Positions 11,015 through 21,143 of a stretch of 64,000 nucleotides of DNA are shown here, piece after piece. The stretch is from positions 992,001 to 1,056,000 of the forward strand of contig JAHGAU010000017.1 in assembly GCA_019925105.1 (NCBI GenBank). The letters run 5' to 3'. Position numbers and translations under genes: made by a program. Positions within the stretch are counted from its first letter, which is position 1. Every line of letters begins with the position of its first letter. This stretch comes from Niebla homalea. Its lineage: Eukaryota > Ascomycota > Lecanoromycetes > Lecanorales > Ramalinaceae. The notes beneath the pieces were generated by a model, which saw nothing but the letters and a program-made list of their open reading frames with translations, did not search any database and was not told where the DNA came from.

Positions 11015-11925
11015 ATGAACCATCTTCCACAAGTTTGGGGACGGGTAGGTCGTACATCTCGCGGAAACCCTTTGGAATAGCTCACTCACCCTTCAGTAGC
11101 CTCGCGATGACACCTATGGCCGCTACGATCCTTCATACCTCCAGAGTACCGGTCCGAATACTCACACCCAGCAACCGGTCGTTACAGGCACATCGGTGCT
11201 TGCCGTCAAATTCAAGGATGGCGTGGTCATTGCGGCGGACAACCTCGGTATGCACTACTCCTCCGGGGCGATCGCACAACGAGAACCTTGGCTCAGAATT
11301 GACTGAACTATTGGTAGCATCTTACGGATCCCTCGCTCGATTCACGCACGTTCACCGTCTCCGCCCCTTCAACGATCGGGCCCTAGTTGGATTCGGAGGC
11401 GACATATCAGACATGCAATACCTGGACCGCTTGCTCAACTCGCTCGATGTCAAGGAGAATTACGGATCCCCCGGCCACGTCCTCAATGCGAAGAACCTCC
11501 ACACGTATCTGTCGAAAGTCATGTACAAGCGGCGGTCCGACATGAATCCTCTCTGGAATTCGATGCTTGTCGTCGGGCTGGACGGGGATGACCAGCCTTT
11601 TCTCAGCTCCGTGGATTTACTCGGGACGACATTCTCGAGTCCCACGTTAGCGACGGGATTTGGTGGTCACCTGGCACAGCCGCTATTGAGGAAGCTGGTA
11701 GACGACGAGTCACAGGTCAAGGATGTTACCAGGGAGAAGGCTGTGGCTGCTGTGCAGGAATGTATGAAGGTTCTCTTCTATCGGGATGCGCGGAGCCTGG
11801 ACTCATATTCACTTGCTGTCATAACGAAGGGAGGGGGGGTGGAGCTGAAGGAAGATGAGCAGTTGGAAGGACAGAGTTGGGCGTTTGCAGATACTATCAG
11901 AGGGTATGGGACGCAGGTCAATTAG
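11015..11925 (+). CDS. PRE4: 20S proteasome subunit beta type-7 (PRE4/PSMB4)
   Basis: Three exons, 11015-11044, 11100-11247 and 11318-11925; 261 aa. The N-terminal pro-region (MNHLPQVWGRPRDDTYGRYD...) leads into TGTSVLAVKFKDGVVIAADN, the usual start of the mature beta fold. Further beta7 marks are YGSLARFTHVHRL, VGFGGDISDMQYLDRLL, the MNPLWNSMLVVG strand, and ATGFGGHLAQPLLR. Beta7 is a structural, non-catalytic subunit of the 20S core; its tail clamps the half-proteasomes together during assembly. It acts in cytosol and nucleus. The gene is convergent with MRI1, whose stop lies only 19 nt beyond the PRE4 stop, so the transcripts very probably overlap. Confidence 0.95.
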
Positions 11926-11944
11926 GAGTAGGTTATCAGAGTCA

Positions 11945-13293
11945 TTACAGCGAAACTGTGCTTCGAGCATTATCTATCAACCACGTGTTCCATGACGGGA
12001 TGTTGTCCGCCTGCATCTCCAGTATCTTTTGCCACGACTTCTCGCTCTCTGTAATGCCGTTGACACTTGTCGCTACGGCTTCAGGTCCCGAGTCAAAGAA
12101 CGAATCGAAATGAAAGGCGCCGTCTTCGCTTCTTTCGACAACACCCTTCTCTGTAATTATGCCATCGATCAATTCTGCTGGCGTTACATCGAACGATGGA
12201 TTCCAGGCTTTGGTGCGAGCGGCTGCAGTCCCGACCTCAACGGCGGGTCCGTAAGATAGGCTTCCATCTGGTGAACGAGTGACTTGAGGTCCTTTGAGTG
12301 TTGTGACCTCTTGCATGGAACGCTGCTCGATCGTTATGTCGGCCCCGGAATTTGTGCTTAGATCAATGGTCGTCCTTGGGGCTGCTACGAGAAATTTGAT
12401 CCCGTGCCACTTCGCCAATATGGCAAGGCTATACGTGCCGATTTTGTTAGCAGTGTCGCCATTGGCAGCGACCCTGTCAGCCCCAACTACAACACAAGCG
12501 ATGCTGTCGGATTCCTTCCTGAGGCTGAGGAGCGCAGCCGCCATGGAATCCGTGATGAGCTCCGCACCAATACCATCATGAATGAGCTCGTACCCTGTCA
12601 AGCGAGCGCCCTGGTTGTAAGGCCTGGTCTCGGTGTAAAACGCCTTGTGGAGAACTCCACGTGAGTTGAGACTTCTCACCACGCCCAAGGCAGTCCCGAA
12701 GCCCGCTGTTGCTAGGGAGCTGGAAAGTTCAGATTACCAGGCAAACAAAGATCGAGGCCGACCTACCCAGTGTTGCAGTGCGTGAGGACCGAGAGCTTCT
12801 CTGGAGCGCCTTGCTTTGCACGAGATTGCTGAATCCAATCCGCTCCATATCTCCCAATGCTTTCATTGTCGTTCACGTCATTTACCAGCATATCTTCAGC
12901 TGCATCGACGTAGGCATCGCAGACAGAGGCATTGGTCGACCCCGGTTGCGTTTGGGCATGGCGTGCAGCTTGCTCAAGCTTTTTTGCTGCGTCCAGGAGA
13001 TTCACAGCAGTAGGGCGACTCGTGACAAGGAATTGCAGAGAGAGGGATATGAAATCTGCTACACTAGCATTGTACGGATAGTGACGCGGATATTCTGAGA
13101 CGGACAGACAGACAGCAAGACTGAGGGCGGCTACAATGGCTATTGCAGGTGCGCCTCTTACCTGCATCGACTTGATGGCATTCCAGCCATCCTGAGGATT
13201 GTGAATTTGAACAAAGTCTTCTTCATGGGGAAGCCGAAGCTGGTCCAGAATCTCCAATCTGCCTCGACGATATTTGATCGCCTGAAGAACCAT
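11945..13293 (-). CDS. MRI1: Methylthioribose-1-phosphate isomerase (eIF2B-like)
   Basis: Two exons, 13293-12767 and 12719-11945 (47-nt intron), 433 aa. I choose the ATG at 13293 ([19 protein letters not shown]) because this N-terminus is the family start; eight more residues are open upstream. Key segments are [15 protein letters not shown], the junction [21 protein letters not shown] formed across the intron (catalytic Cys region), [35 protein letters not shown] (catalytic Asp), and [11 protein letters not shown]. The enzyme isomerises 5-methylthioribose-1-phosphate to methylthioribulose-1-phosphate in the methionine salvage cycle. It belongs to the eIF2B alpha/beta/delta superfamily but is the metabolic branch. 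A poorly conserved insert near residues 95-160 makes it longer than bacterial MtnA. Confidence 0.93.
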
Positions 13294-14131
13294 GGTGGAA
13301 CGTTTACAAGCATTCACACATGTGAGCCTTCTGGTGAGACCAGTTACCTAGCCACCGCGCACCAGTAGCCTCAATTTATTCGCAAACTCTAGGCTAAAAC
13401 TCAGGGAGCCCGGTGCCGAAATTACTTCTAATGATTACGCTTCGGGAGGGTACGCGCCGCGGGTACACAAAGTTTGACTAAGACTCCACACGAAGCTATG
13501 TATCCTGCGCAGCTGCACTTGGACGATTGCCTGCAATGTCCACAACAGATCGACATGATCACAAACAAAGACAAGAGATTATGTGTTGAACACTATCGTC
13601 AGCCAGAATATTCAAGATAATACGTATGATAGGGGTAAGCTCCTAGGCTCAATGGGCTTTCAATCGATAATATTGGTGAGCTCCGTACCACTACGGTAAG
13701 CCTATATAATACGTTACTGGCAGGGAAAGTACCTAGGGGTGCGTTAATAAGGGCTGTGAGGGCCAAAATGCCCCACCGAAAGAAAGAATTGCGACGGCGA
13801 CGTAGGTGCCTACTACAGCTGTATTCAAAACCCCAAATAAACATCTTTATACGTGCGTAAGAGCTCACGCCAACGCTCCTTGCTCTAAATCCTTATTACC
13901 TTTTGACTCCAGTAAAAGGGTCGGCGGTGACTGTTGAAAGCCCGCATTTAGGCCTCCAGGGGGGCGTCCGCAGGGTGCTGCTCCCCAAGCAAGTTGGTTT
14001 ACGGATGCAGCAAGTGTGACAGGTCAAGGTCCGCAAGGCTGAGGGCTGACCACAGCTTTTACCATGCCCAAATTTCATCTTGTGACTTAAATGCCCACTC
14101 TATGATTGCCTGATTGGAGAGGCTCGCGAAG
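13294..14131. promoter_or_regulatory. Divergent region between MRI1 and the NLR gene
   Basis: 838 nt with no supported gene. TATA-like strings occur (for example TATATAAT near 13703). Short frames on the minus strand (13599-13868, 13896-14078) have no family signal. I see no transposon ends or long repeats. Confidence 0.4.
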
Positions 14132-17100
14132 ATGGATGACCCTCAGAGGCCGCTCCGATTGCTCTCATTGGGTACGTGGACTTGTAGTTCATTTTCCTGG
14201 TAAAAGCGCTGATGATGCTCAGATGGTGGTGGCATCCGTGGTCTTTCGACCCTCTACATCTTGAAAGCCATCATGTTCCGCCTGCGTGAAAAGGCCGGGC
14301 TTGATCTTAATTCACCACTCCGTCCATGTGAATACTTTGATCTCATCGCTGGTACATCTACAGGAGGGTCAGTGTAAAGCGTGCGATACCGTTAATTGCG
14401 CTAAATACCACAGTCTGATCGCGATTATGCTTGGACCGCTTCGAATGGACATTCAGACATGCATCGACGAGTATCTGGAAATGGCGCCTGGTATTTTCCC
14501 TGTCGAAGGTCTCATCCGAGGGGGCAAGGTTAGGCATTTCTTCACAGTGGCGCGTGGCAAACAACTCTTCAGAGCCGATCCTCTGGAATTGGCTATCAAG
14601 AGATTAGTGAAGAAACATCTGGGAGACAGATGTACACAAGGCGAAGAGACTCCTCTAAGGTTTGAGGCTACTGAGCTTCAAGGGGACCATGCTTGTAAGG
14701 TGTAGGTCATGCTCCTTGTCTCTCCATTCTTCTAGTGGACTGATCGATAGCAGATTTGTATGCGTAACATCTGAAAAGCTGGGGAAACATTTCCAGTTCC
14801 GAAGCTACAACGGCCCATGGGATGCTATCGATGACTGTCCTATCTGGCAAGCATGCCGGGCGACTTCCGCTGCGCCTACATTCTTCCCTCCTATGCAAAT
14901 TGGCAATCCTCTGGTAGCATACGTCGATGGCGGTCTGGGTTATAACAATCCGATAAGAGTATTGATCGATGAGGCGTCTCACATTTGGCCAAGAGGGCAG
15001 ATTGGTTGCATTGTTAGCATCGGGACTGGAGTGCTTGTCTCCAGAGATGTTAAGGGGACGATCAAACCACTCTTTGACAAACTCAAAGAAATGGCCACGG
15101 ATACCGAGAAAGTTGCTAGGGAATTCGAGGAAGAGAAGAAACGTGAATACGGCACCGAGCAGAAGGTATATTTCCGATTCAACGTACAGCACGGCCTTGA
15201 GCAGGTTGGATTGGAAGAGTGGATGGAAATGGACAGGATCACAGTGGCAACCCGAGATTATCTGAACAACCATCGGAGCAGGATAGAAGCTTGTTCAACA
15301 CGGATACTCGATCCCAAACGTGTGTGAAATATTTCATATCAGAATTTTTTTCGATAAAGACATGCTCCATTCGAGACGATACTGATCTCCTAGCTCACTA
15401 TAGCTCCTATCACTCTCGCTAGAAATGAGGGTCCAACGAGTAAACATCACAACAGTAAGTGAGGCCGGAATCTTGCGTGCAAAGACCTCGCTGAAATAGA
15501 GTACTAGCCACAGCAGAGGAACGTGAATGCTTGCAATCATTATGGCCCGAGGGAACCAATTATGAATCTCAAAAGGATCAAAACCCAAAACGTGTACCCA
15601 GTACCTGTCTGTGGACTCTCGAGAATCCGAAGTATACTTCGTGGCGGGACAGCGATACAATGAAATTACTCTGGATTTCTGCTGATCCTGGCTGTGGGAA
15701 GTCTGTTCTTGCAAGATGCATCATTGATGAAGATCTTCCAGAGGCCTCTCGGAACGGTCCATCAAAGCCGATTCTCTACTATTTCTTCAAGGATACTAGC
15801 GCTGAACAAAGGAGTGCAACCCGAGCAATATCCACAATTCTACATCAGTTGTTCTCACGCCGGCGTGGGTTGATCCGCCACGCATTACCCGATTATCGCG
15901 AGGTTGGTAAGGCATTGTCTAATACCTTTCCGAAACTCTGGTCGATCTTCATTGCAGCAATTACGGATCGAGAAGCTGGGGACGTCACTTGTGTTTTTGA
16001 TGCTCTCGACGAGTGCAATGAGCAAGAACAACGCGTACTGATTGAAAAGCTGAATGACTTCTGTCTTTCTCGGCGAACATCATCTTCTGCGTCTCGACCC
16101 AAGTTTCTAATTACTAGCCGACCGTACTTCGAAATCAGACGCGGTTTCAATGAGCTTCTTGGAGCTTCAAATAGTATTGAGCTTGCAGGTAATGATGAAT
16201 CAGAAAGCATTAAGAAAGAGATCGATTCTGTCATCAAACATCGCGTTAGGAGACTCCTTCTGCCACCCAAAGCTACGGATCATTTGGAGAAGAGACTTCT
16301 CAAGATAGAGAACAGAACTTATCTCTGGCTTCATCTGCTGTGGGAAATTATACGGAAGAAGATGTCAGAGACCAAGTCTGAATTGGACAGCATCATCGAT
16401 GATTTACCAGATGACATTCAGGGTGCCTACGAAGAACTACTTCAGAAATGCCCCGACCCTGATTTTGCGAGAAAAGTGCTACAAATTGTTCTAGTCGCTG
16501 GGAGACCGCTTACATTGAATGAGATGGATTTTGCACTCAAGGTGAATGCACAGACTTCATCTTATACCGATTTAGATCTGGAAACGGACGGACCTTCTCG
16601 GCTCCAAGAGAGACTCCCAACCCGTTGTGGGCTCATGATTTCAATCATCAATTCGAAAGTCTACTTCATTCACCAGACAGTGAAGGAATTCTTGTTAGGT
16701 GGAGTTCCTACAATACCACCCGCTAGCAGAATCTGGCAGAATTCTTTAAATCTAGAGGAATCTCATCACCTCATGGCCGAGATTTGCCTACGATCTATTA
16801 CCTTTCCGGAGATTCGATCGGATCAAGCGAACCTATATAACGCTTTACTTCCCCAGCATCACCGAATGAGGAAACCAAATGTATACTGCCAGGACCATGT
16901 GTTTTTGTCATATAGTGCAAACTACTGGGCGGATCATTTCCTCAACAAAAGAAATAGTGAGGGTATAGAACGTGTGAAATACGTCCTTGAGACTAAAAAC
17001 TGTCGCTCAGTCAAAGGATTTTTCGGTATGGATTACGGCAGTACACTGCACGCTGCTTCAGCTGGAGGACATACGGAGATCGTACAGATACTATTAGAGA

Positions 17101-18380
17101 AGGGGGCAGACGTGAATATGCAAGGTGGATACTATGGTACAGCGTTAATGGCAGCATCAAGTAATAGGCATATAGAGATCGTACAGATACTGTTAAAGAA
17201 GGGGGCAGACGTAAACATACAAGATGAACAATACAGTACAGCGTTGGTAAATACATCATATACAGGGAGTATAAAGATTGTACAGATACTCTTGGAGAAG
17301 GGGGCTGACGTAAATGCGGGAGGTAGAAACTATGGTACAGCGCTGGAGGCAGCATTAAATAATAGGCATTTAGAGATCGTACGGATACTGCTGGAGAAGG
17401 GGGCCGACGTGAATGCAGAATATGAATATTATGGTACAGCGTTAAAGGCAGTATTACAGAAAGGGTATATAGAGATCGTACAGATATTGCTGGAGAAGGG
17501 GGCCAACGTGAATGCAGAAGGTGGACTTTATGGTACAGCGTTGGAGGTAGCATCAAAGGAAGGGTATATAGAGATCGTACGGTTACTGCTGGAGAAAGGG
17601 GCCGATGTGAATGCGGAAGGTGGATATACGTTAAAGAAAGCATCACTTTACGGGCGTATAAAGATCGTACAATTACTACTGGAGAAAGGGGCTAACGTAA
17701 ATGCAAAAGGTGGACTTTATGGTACAGCGCTGGAAGCAGCATCAGAACGAGGGCATATAGAGATCGTACAGATACTGCTGGAGAAAGGGGCCGATATAAA
17801 TGCGGGAGGTGGAGTTGCATTAGACGAAGCATCACTTAACGGGCATACAGAGATCGTACAGCTACTGCTGGAGAAAGGGGCCGATATCAACACGGGAGGG
17901 GGACGTACGTTGCAGTTAGCATCACTTAAAGGGCATACAGAAATCGTACAGCTACTGCTGGAGAAGGGGGCCGACGTGAATACTGAAGCTGGAGATCATA
18001 GTAAAGCGCCGGAAGCAGCATTAGATGAAGAGGATTTCGCACAGGTACTATTGAAGGAAGGGGCCCACAATGTGCGAGGAATAGGTCCTAGATCGTTGGC
18101 GGCAGCATCAATTGGAGGGCATTTAAAGGTTATACAGGTACTGCTAGAGAAGGGGGTCGATGTAAATGCGGGAGGTGGATATACGTTGCAGAAAGCATCA
18201 GATCAAGGGTATATAGAGATCGTACAGATGCTGCTGGAGAAGGGGGCCGACGTGAATACAGAAGGTGGATATTATGGTACAGCGCTGAAGGCAGCATTAC
18301 AGAAAGGGCATACAGAGATCGTACAGGTACTGCTGGAGAGGGGGGCTAAACGGGCTGCATCAGAAGAAGAGAATGGGTAA
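14132..18380 (+). CDS. NLR-type protein: patatin-like phospholipase, NACHT and ankyrin repeats (probably one gene)
   Basis: Proposed exons: 14132-14171, 14223-14367, 14414-14701, 14754-15321, 15394-15454 and 15508-18380; 3,975 coding nt, 1,324 aa. The patatin domain (about 1-347) has DGGGIRG (14-20), GTSTGG (Ser59), CKVFVCVTS and VDGG (Asp216), so the Ser-Asp dyad is intact. The NACHT has the P-loop ADPGCGKSVLAR (about 426-437), Walker B FDALDEC (about 531-537) and ITSRP. About 14 ankyrin units end the protein. The two halves could be separate genes: patatin reads to a stop at 15327. I favour one gene because the NACHT frame has no ATG before its P-loop region, begins in mid-family sequence (ECLQSLWP), and the join is in frame with GT-AG introns. 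The weakest site is the donor at 15322 (GTGTGA). In fungi this architecture belongs to NLR/STAND proteins linked to non-self recognition and regulated cell death. Confidence 0.72.
17029..18362 (+). repeat. Ankyrin-coding tandem repeat array, about 14 units
   Basis: Units of about 90-100 nt code for about 30-33 residues each. The protein core EIVQILLEKGADVNA recurs almost unchanged, and the nucleotide core (gagatcgtacagatactgctggagaagggggc) is shared nearly letter for letter by most units. There are two length classes: with or without a YYG/LYG triplet before TALKAA. Units 10-11 (about 17990-18110) are degenerate (ALDEEDFAQVLLKEGAHNV), and the last is cut short by the stop codon. The low divergence suggests recent duplication or concerted evolution. 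Confidence 0.9.
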
Positions 18381-19119
18381 TAGTGAGGGAATGGCAAAGT
18401 TGGAGACAAACGATCAAGAAGAACTGAGAATTGTGGGAAGACTTTTCACATGATGTTATAGCCAATTTCTTTGATCAGACAGCAATGAATGGGTAAACCG
18501 GCAACCAGTCCTACCTCAGACATAGCATAATTCCACAATGAAAGCGCCAGGGGATGAGCCATGCATTGCTCTGGTCGTTGATAAACGGTGGAGGAGCTGG
18601 TCTGCTGCCCAAGAATTGTAACGTAGGCAGCCTGGCGACACCCTTACCGATATGAGAAATGGGTTTAGGAAAATGATCTTGATATATCAATCGTACAGTA
18701 TATAACAATGAACAGTTTCAGTACCAAGATCTTCTTCAACTAAGGTTGTAGTAAAGAGCTAAAGATATCTTAATGGCAATGTCTTTTGCAGTAGAGCTCA
18801 AAGATTGCAACGTAAGCAACTTCGCGATACATGTAAAATGATGAACAGTTGGCCTCAGAACAGACATTTGGTATACAAGTTACTTACAACAGCTTAATGA
18901 GCAAAATCGATAACGAACCTCTTTTCATTTGAGATCTTGATTGAGAGTTATTTGATCTTGGCGTATAGTTCTACGTTTTTGCTCCTGGGGGCTGGGCTTT
19001 CTATCACTCGGGCAAACCTTACGCCGCCCTCCGGCTTTAATGATTTATGCTTACAGTTTTCGAGGGTCCTAACTACCAGTTACTTTTTGCTCCTTCACCG
19101 ACGACTCAACATCATCACC
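18381..19119. other. Intergenic region with a diverged direct repeat
   Basis: No supported gene. Two related stretches (about 18609-18640 and 18801-18835) share a TTGYAACGTARGCAR...CGACAC-like core, each followed by an ATGAACAGTT string (about 18707 and 18841). This looks like an old local duplication. A pyrimidine-rich leader precedes RPT4. Confidence 0.35.
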
Positions 19120-20463
19120 ATGGAGGCGGACAAGGACCCCGAGCGAACGGATGCATTGGAGCAGTATAAGAAGAAATTGCTGGAGCTCCGGGAGATGGAG
19201 GCAAAGCTCAAAACCTTGAGATTGGACATCAAAGGATTGCAGACCGATTTTGATACTACAGAAGACAACATCAAAGCACTACAGAGCGTTGGCCAAATAA
19301 TAGGAGAGGTCCTCAAGCAGCTGGACGAAGAAAGATGTATGTTCGCGAATGTTGTTATTATAGCTAGGCTGCTAATCATGGTCTGTCCAGTCATCGTCAA
19401 AGCTTCATCAGGACCGCGATACGTTGTCGGCTGTCGGTCAAAAGTTGACAAGTCAAAGCTGAAACAAGGGACACGAGTTGCCCTTGACATGACCACCCTC
19501 ACCATCATGCGAATGCTGCCTCGCGAAGTCGACCCATTAGTCTACAACATGTCTCTAGAAGATCCTGGTCAGGTCAGTTTCGGGGGGATTGGTGGGTTGA
19601 ACGAGCAGATTCGAGAGTTGCGAGAAGTCATCGAATTACCTCTCAAGAACCCGGAGCTGTTCTTGAGGGTAGGGATAAAGCCACCCAAAGGGGTCTTGCT
19701 CTATGGACCGCCCGGTACTGGCAAAACTTTATTGGCAAGGGCGGTGGCGAGCGGTTTGGAGACCAATTTCCTGAAAGGAAAGTCTGGAATAGCCACGTAC
19801 GTTGTTGGAGGCTTGCTAACATAGCAATAGTGGTGTCATCAGCAATAGTAGACAAATACATCGGCGAGTCCGCACGTCTCATTCGGGAGATGTTTGGGTA
19901 TGCAAAGGAGCATGAGCCGTGTATCATCTTCATGGATGAGATCGATGCCATCGGTGGGCGGAGGTTCTCTGAGGGCACCTCGGCAGATCGGGAGATCCAG
20001 AGAACGCTGATGGAGCTCTTGAACCAGTTGGACGGCTTCGATTACCTCGGCAAGACGAAAATCATCATGGCGACTAATCGACCGGACACCCTAGACCCAG
20101 CCCTTCTGAGAGCTGGTCGGCTAGATAGGAAGATTGAGATTCCTCTCCCGAACGAGGTCGGGAGACTCGAGATCCTCAAGATTCACACAAGTGGTGTTGC
20201 GCTGGACGGAGAGATTGACTTTGAAAGTGTGGTTAAAATGAGTGACCAGCTCAACGGAGCTGACCTCCGGAACGTCGTGACAGAAGCGTAAGTCCCGTTA
20301 CCTTGGAACTAAGAACGCCCTCGTGACTGACACTTTATGTAGTGGTCTCTTTGCTATCAAAAATTATAGAGATTCGATCAATCAGGATGACATGAACAAG
20401 GCAGTACGGAAGGTCGCCGAGTCGAAGAAACTCGAGGGCAAGCTTGAGTATCGGAAATTATAG
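19120..20463 (+). CDS. RPT4: 26S proteasome regulatory ATPase subunit RPT4 (PSMC6)
   Basis: Four exons, 19120-19336, 19391-19777, 19831-20287 and 20343-20463; 393 aa, the normal size. An N-terminal coiled coil (about 5-70), the OB domain ([20 protein letters not shown], made across intron 1), and an AAA+ module follow: Walker [29 protein letters not shown] made across intron 2, Walker [15 protein letters not shown], the [14 protein letters not shown] block, and the end [11 protein letters not shown]. The family signature [15 protein letters not shown] separates it from other Rpt subunits. It is one of six ATPases in the base of the 19S cap that unfold substrates. Intron 2 lacks a GT at its donor: it starts GAAAGT (see the separate entry). 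Apart from that site the gene looks intact and functional. Confidence 0.95.
19778..19830 (+). other. RPT4 intron 2 with apparent GA donor (GA-AG)
   Basis: The only splice that restores the invariant NFLKVVSS sequence joins AAAG at 19777 to TGGTG at 19831. The 53-nt intron then begins GAAAGT, exactly the consensus GTAAGT-type context with T to A at +2, and it ends TAG after a good branch site (TGCTAAC, about 19813). Every nearby GT would shift the frame. Confidence 0.75.
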
Positions 20464-21143
20464 CTTAGGTGCCAGCTGGCAATGGATTCCATGCATAGCG
20501 TTCGGAGTATTAGCAATGCATGAGAAATACGGACCACGTCACTTGCGGGTTACCTTGATTACAATTCAATTTCTTTGTATGGCCTGTATACAGTCGAGAG
20601 AAGGGGCTTGCTTCCACAGCTCGGGGCGCGTTGCAGTAAAGTAACACCAAACACTATGATGGACAGGAAGGAAAGCTTGATCCATGTTTTGTGACAGCAC
20701 ATGTTGCGAGATCACAAGTCACGAAAGTGCTCATCGTAGTGTTCATACCTCGCTAAGGGTTGAGTTGCAAATGCTGGGAGAGCCCCTTTTCCTCGCCAAG
20801 GTGAGACCGCTGCCGTCTCCCTAAATATCCGTACCGTTGTCCGCAAACAAACCTTTCGCAAGCACCTCGCAACTTTTTTACAACGCTTCTGAGCTGGACT
20901 CGACTCGACTCACAACTCATAGACTTCATCACTCAATTTCATGACACCTATCTTTACCCTTGACGTATAACGTTCCCTTTTCAACTCTCTCTCCTTCCTT
21001 GAGCCTTTTCGAAGCCCATGTTGAGGACAGACACCAAGTAGGGATTGAAACACAAGTATGTTTTGGATTTTGATCGCCAAGCCGGGGCGGACCAGACAGA
21101 TATAAGAGTTGTGCGAGACCAGTGCAGAGCGTACCTTCCCGCC
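20464..21143. other. Intergenic region, promoter and 5' leader of the mannosidase
   Basis: Contains the RPT4 3' end and a pyrimidine-rich stretch (about 20930-21010). A short direct repeat GACTCGACTCGACTCA occurs near 20895. No gene was seen; the mannosidase frame is open upstream to 21045, but without family similarity. Confidence 0.45.

Noticed and set aside
13294..14131. Possible transposon remnant beside the NLR gene
   Set aside because: No terminal repeats, target duplications or transposase-like frames were found.
17011..17646. 211-codon minus-strand frame with regular repeats
   Set aside because: Antisense shadow of the ankyrin array; the repeats mirror the real units.
17029..18362. 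Repeat array as a CRISPR-like locus
   Set aside because: The repeats are coding, contiguous and in one ankyrin frame within a eukaryotic gene.
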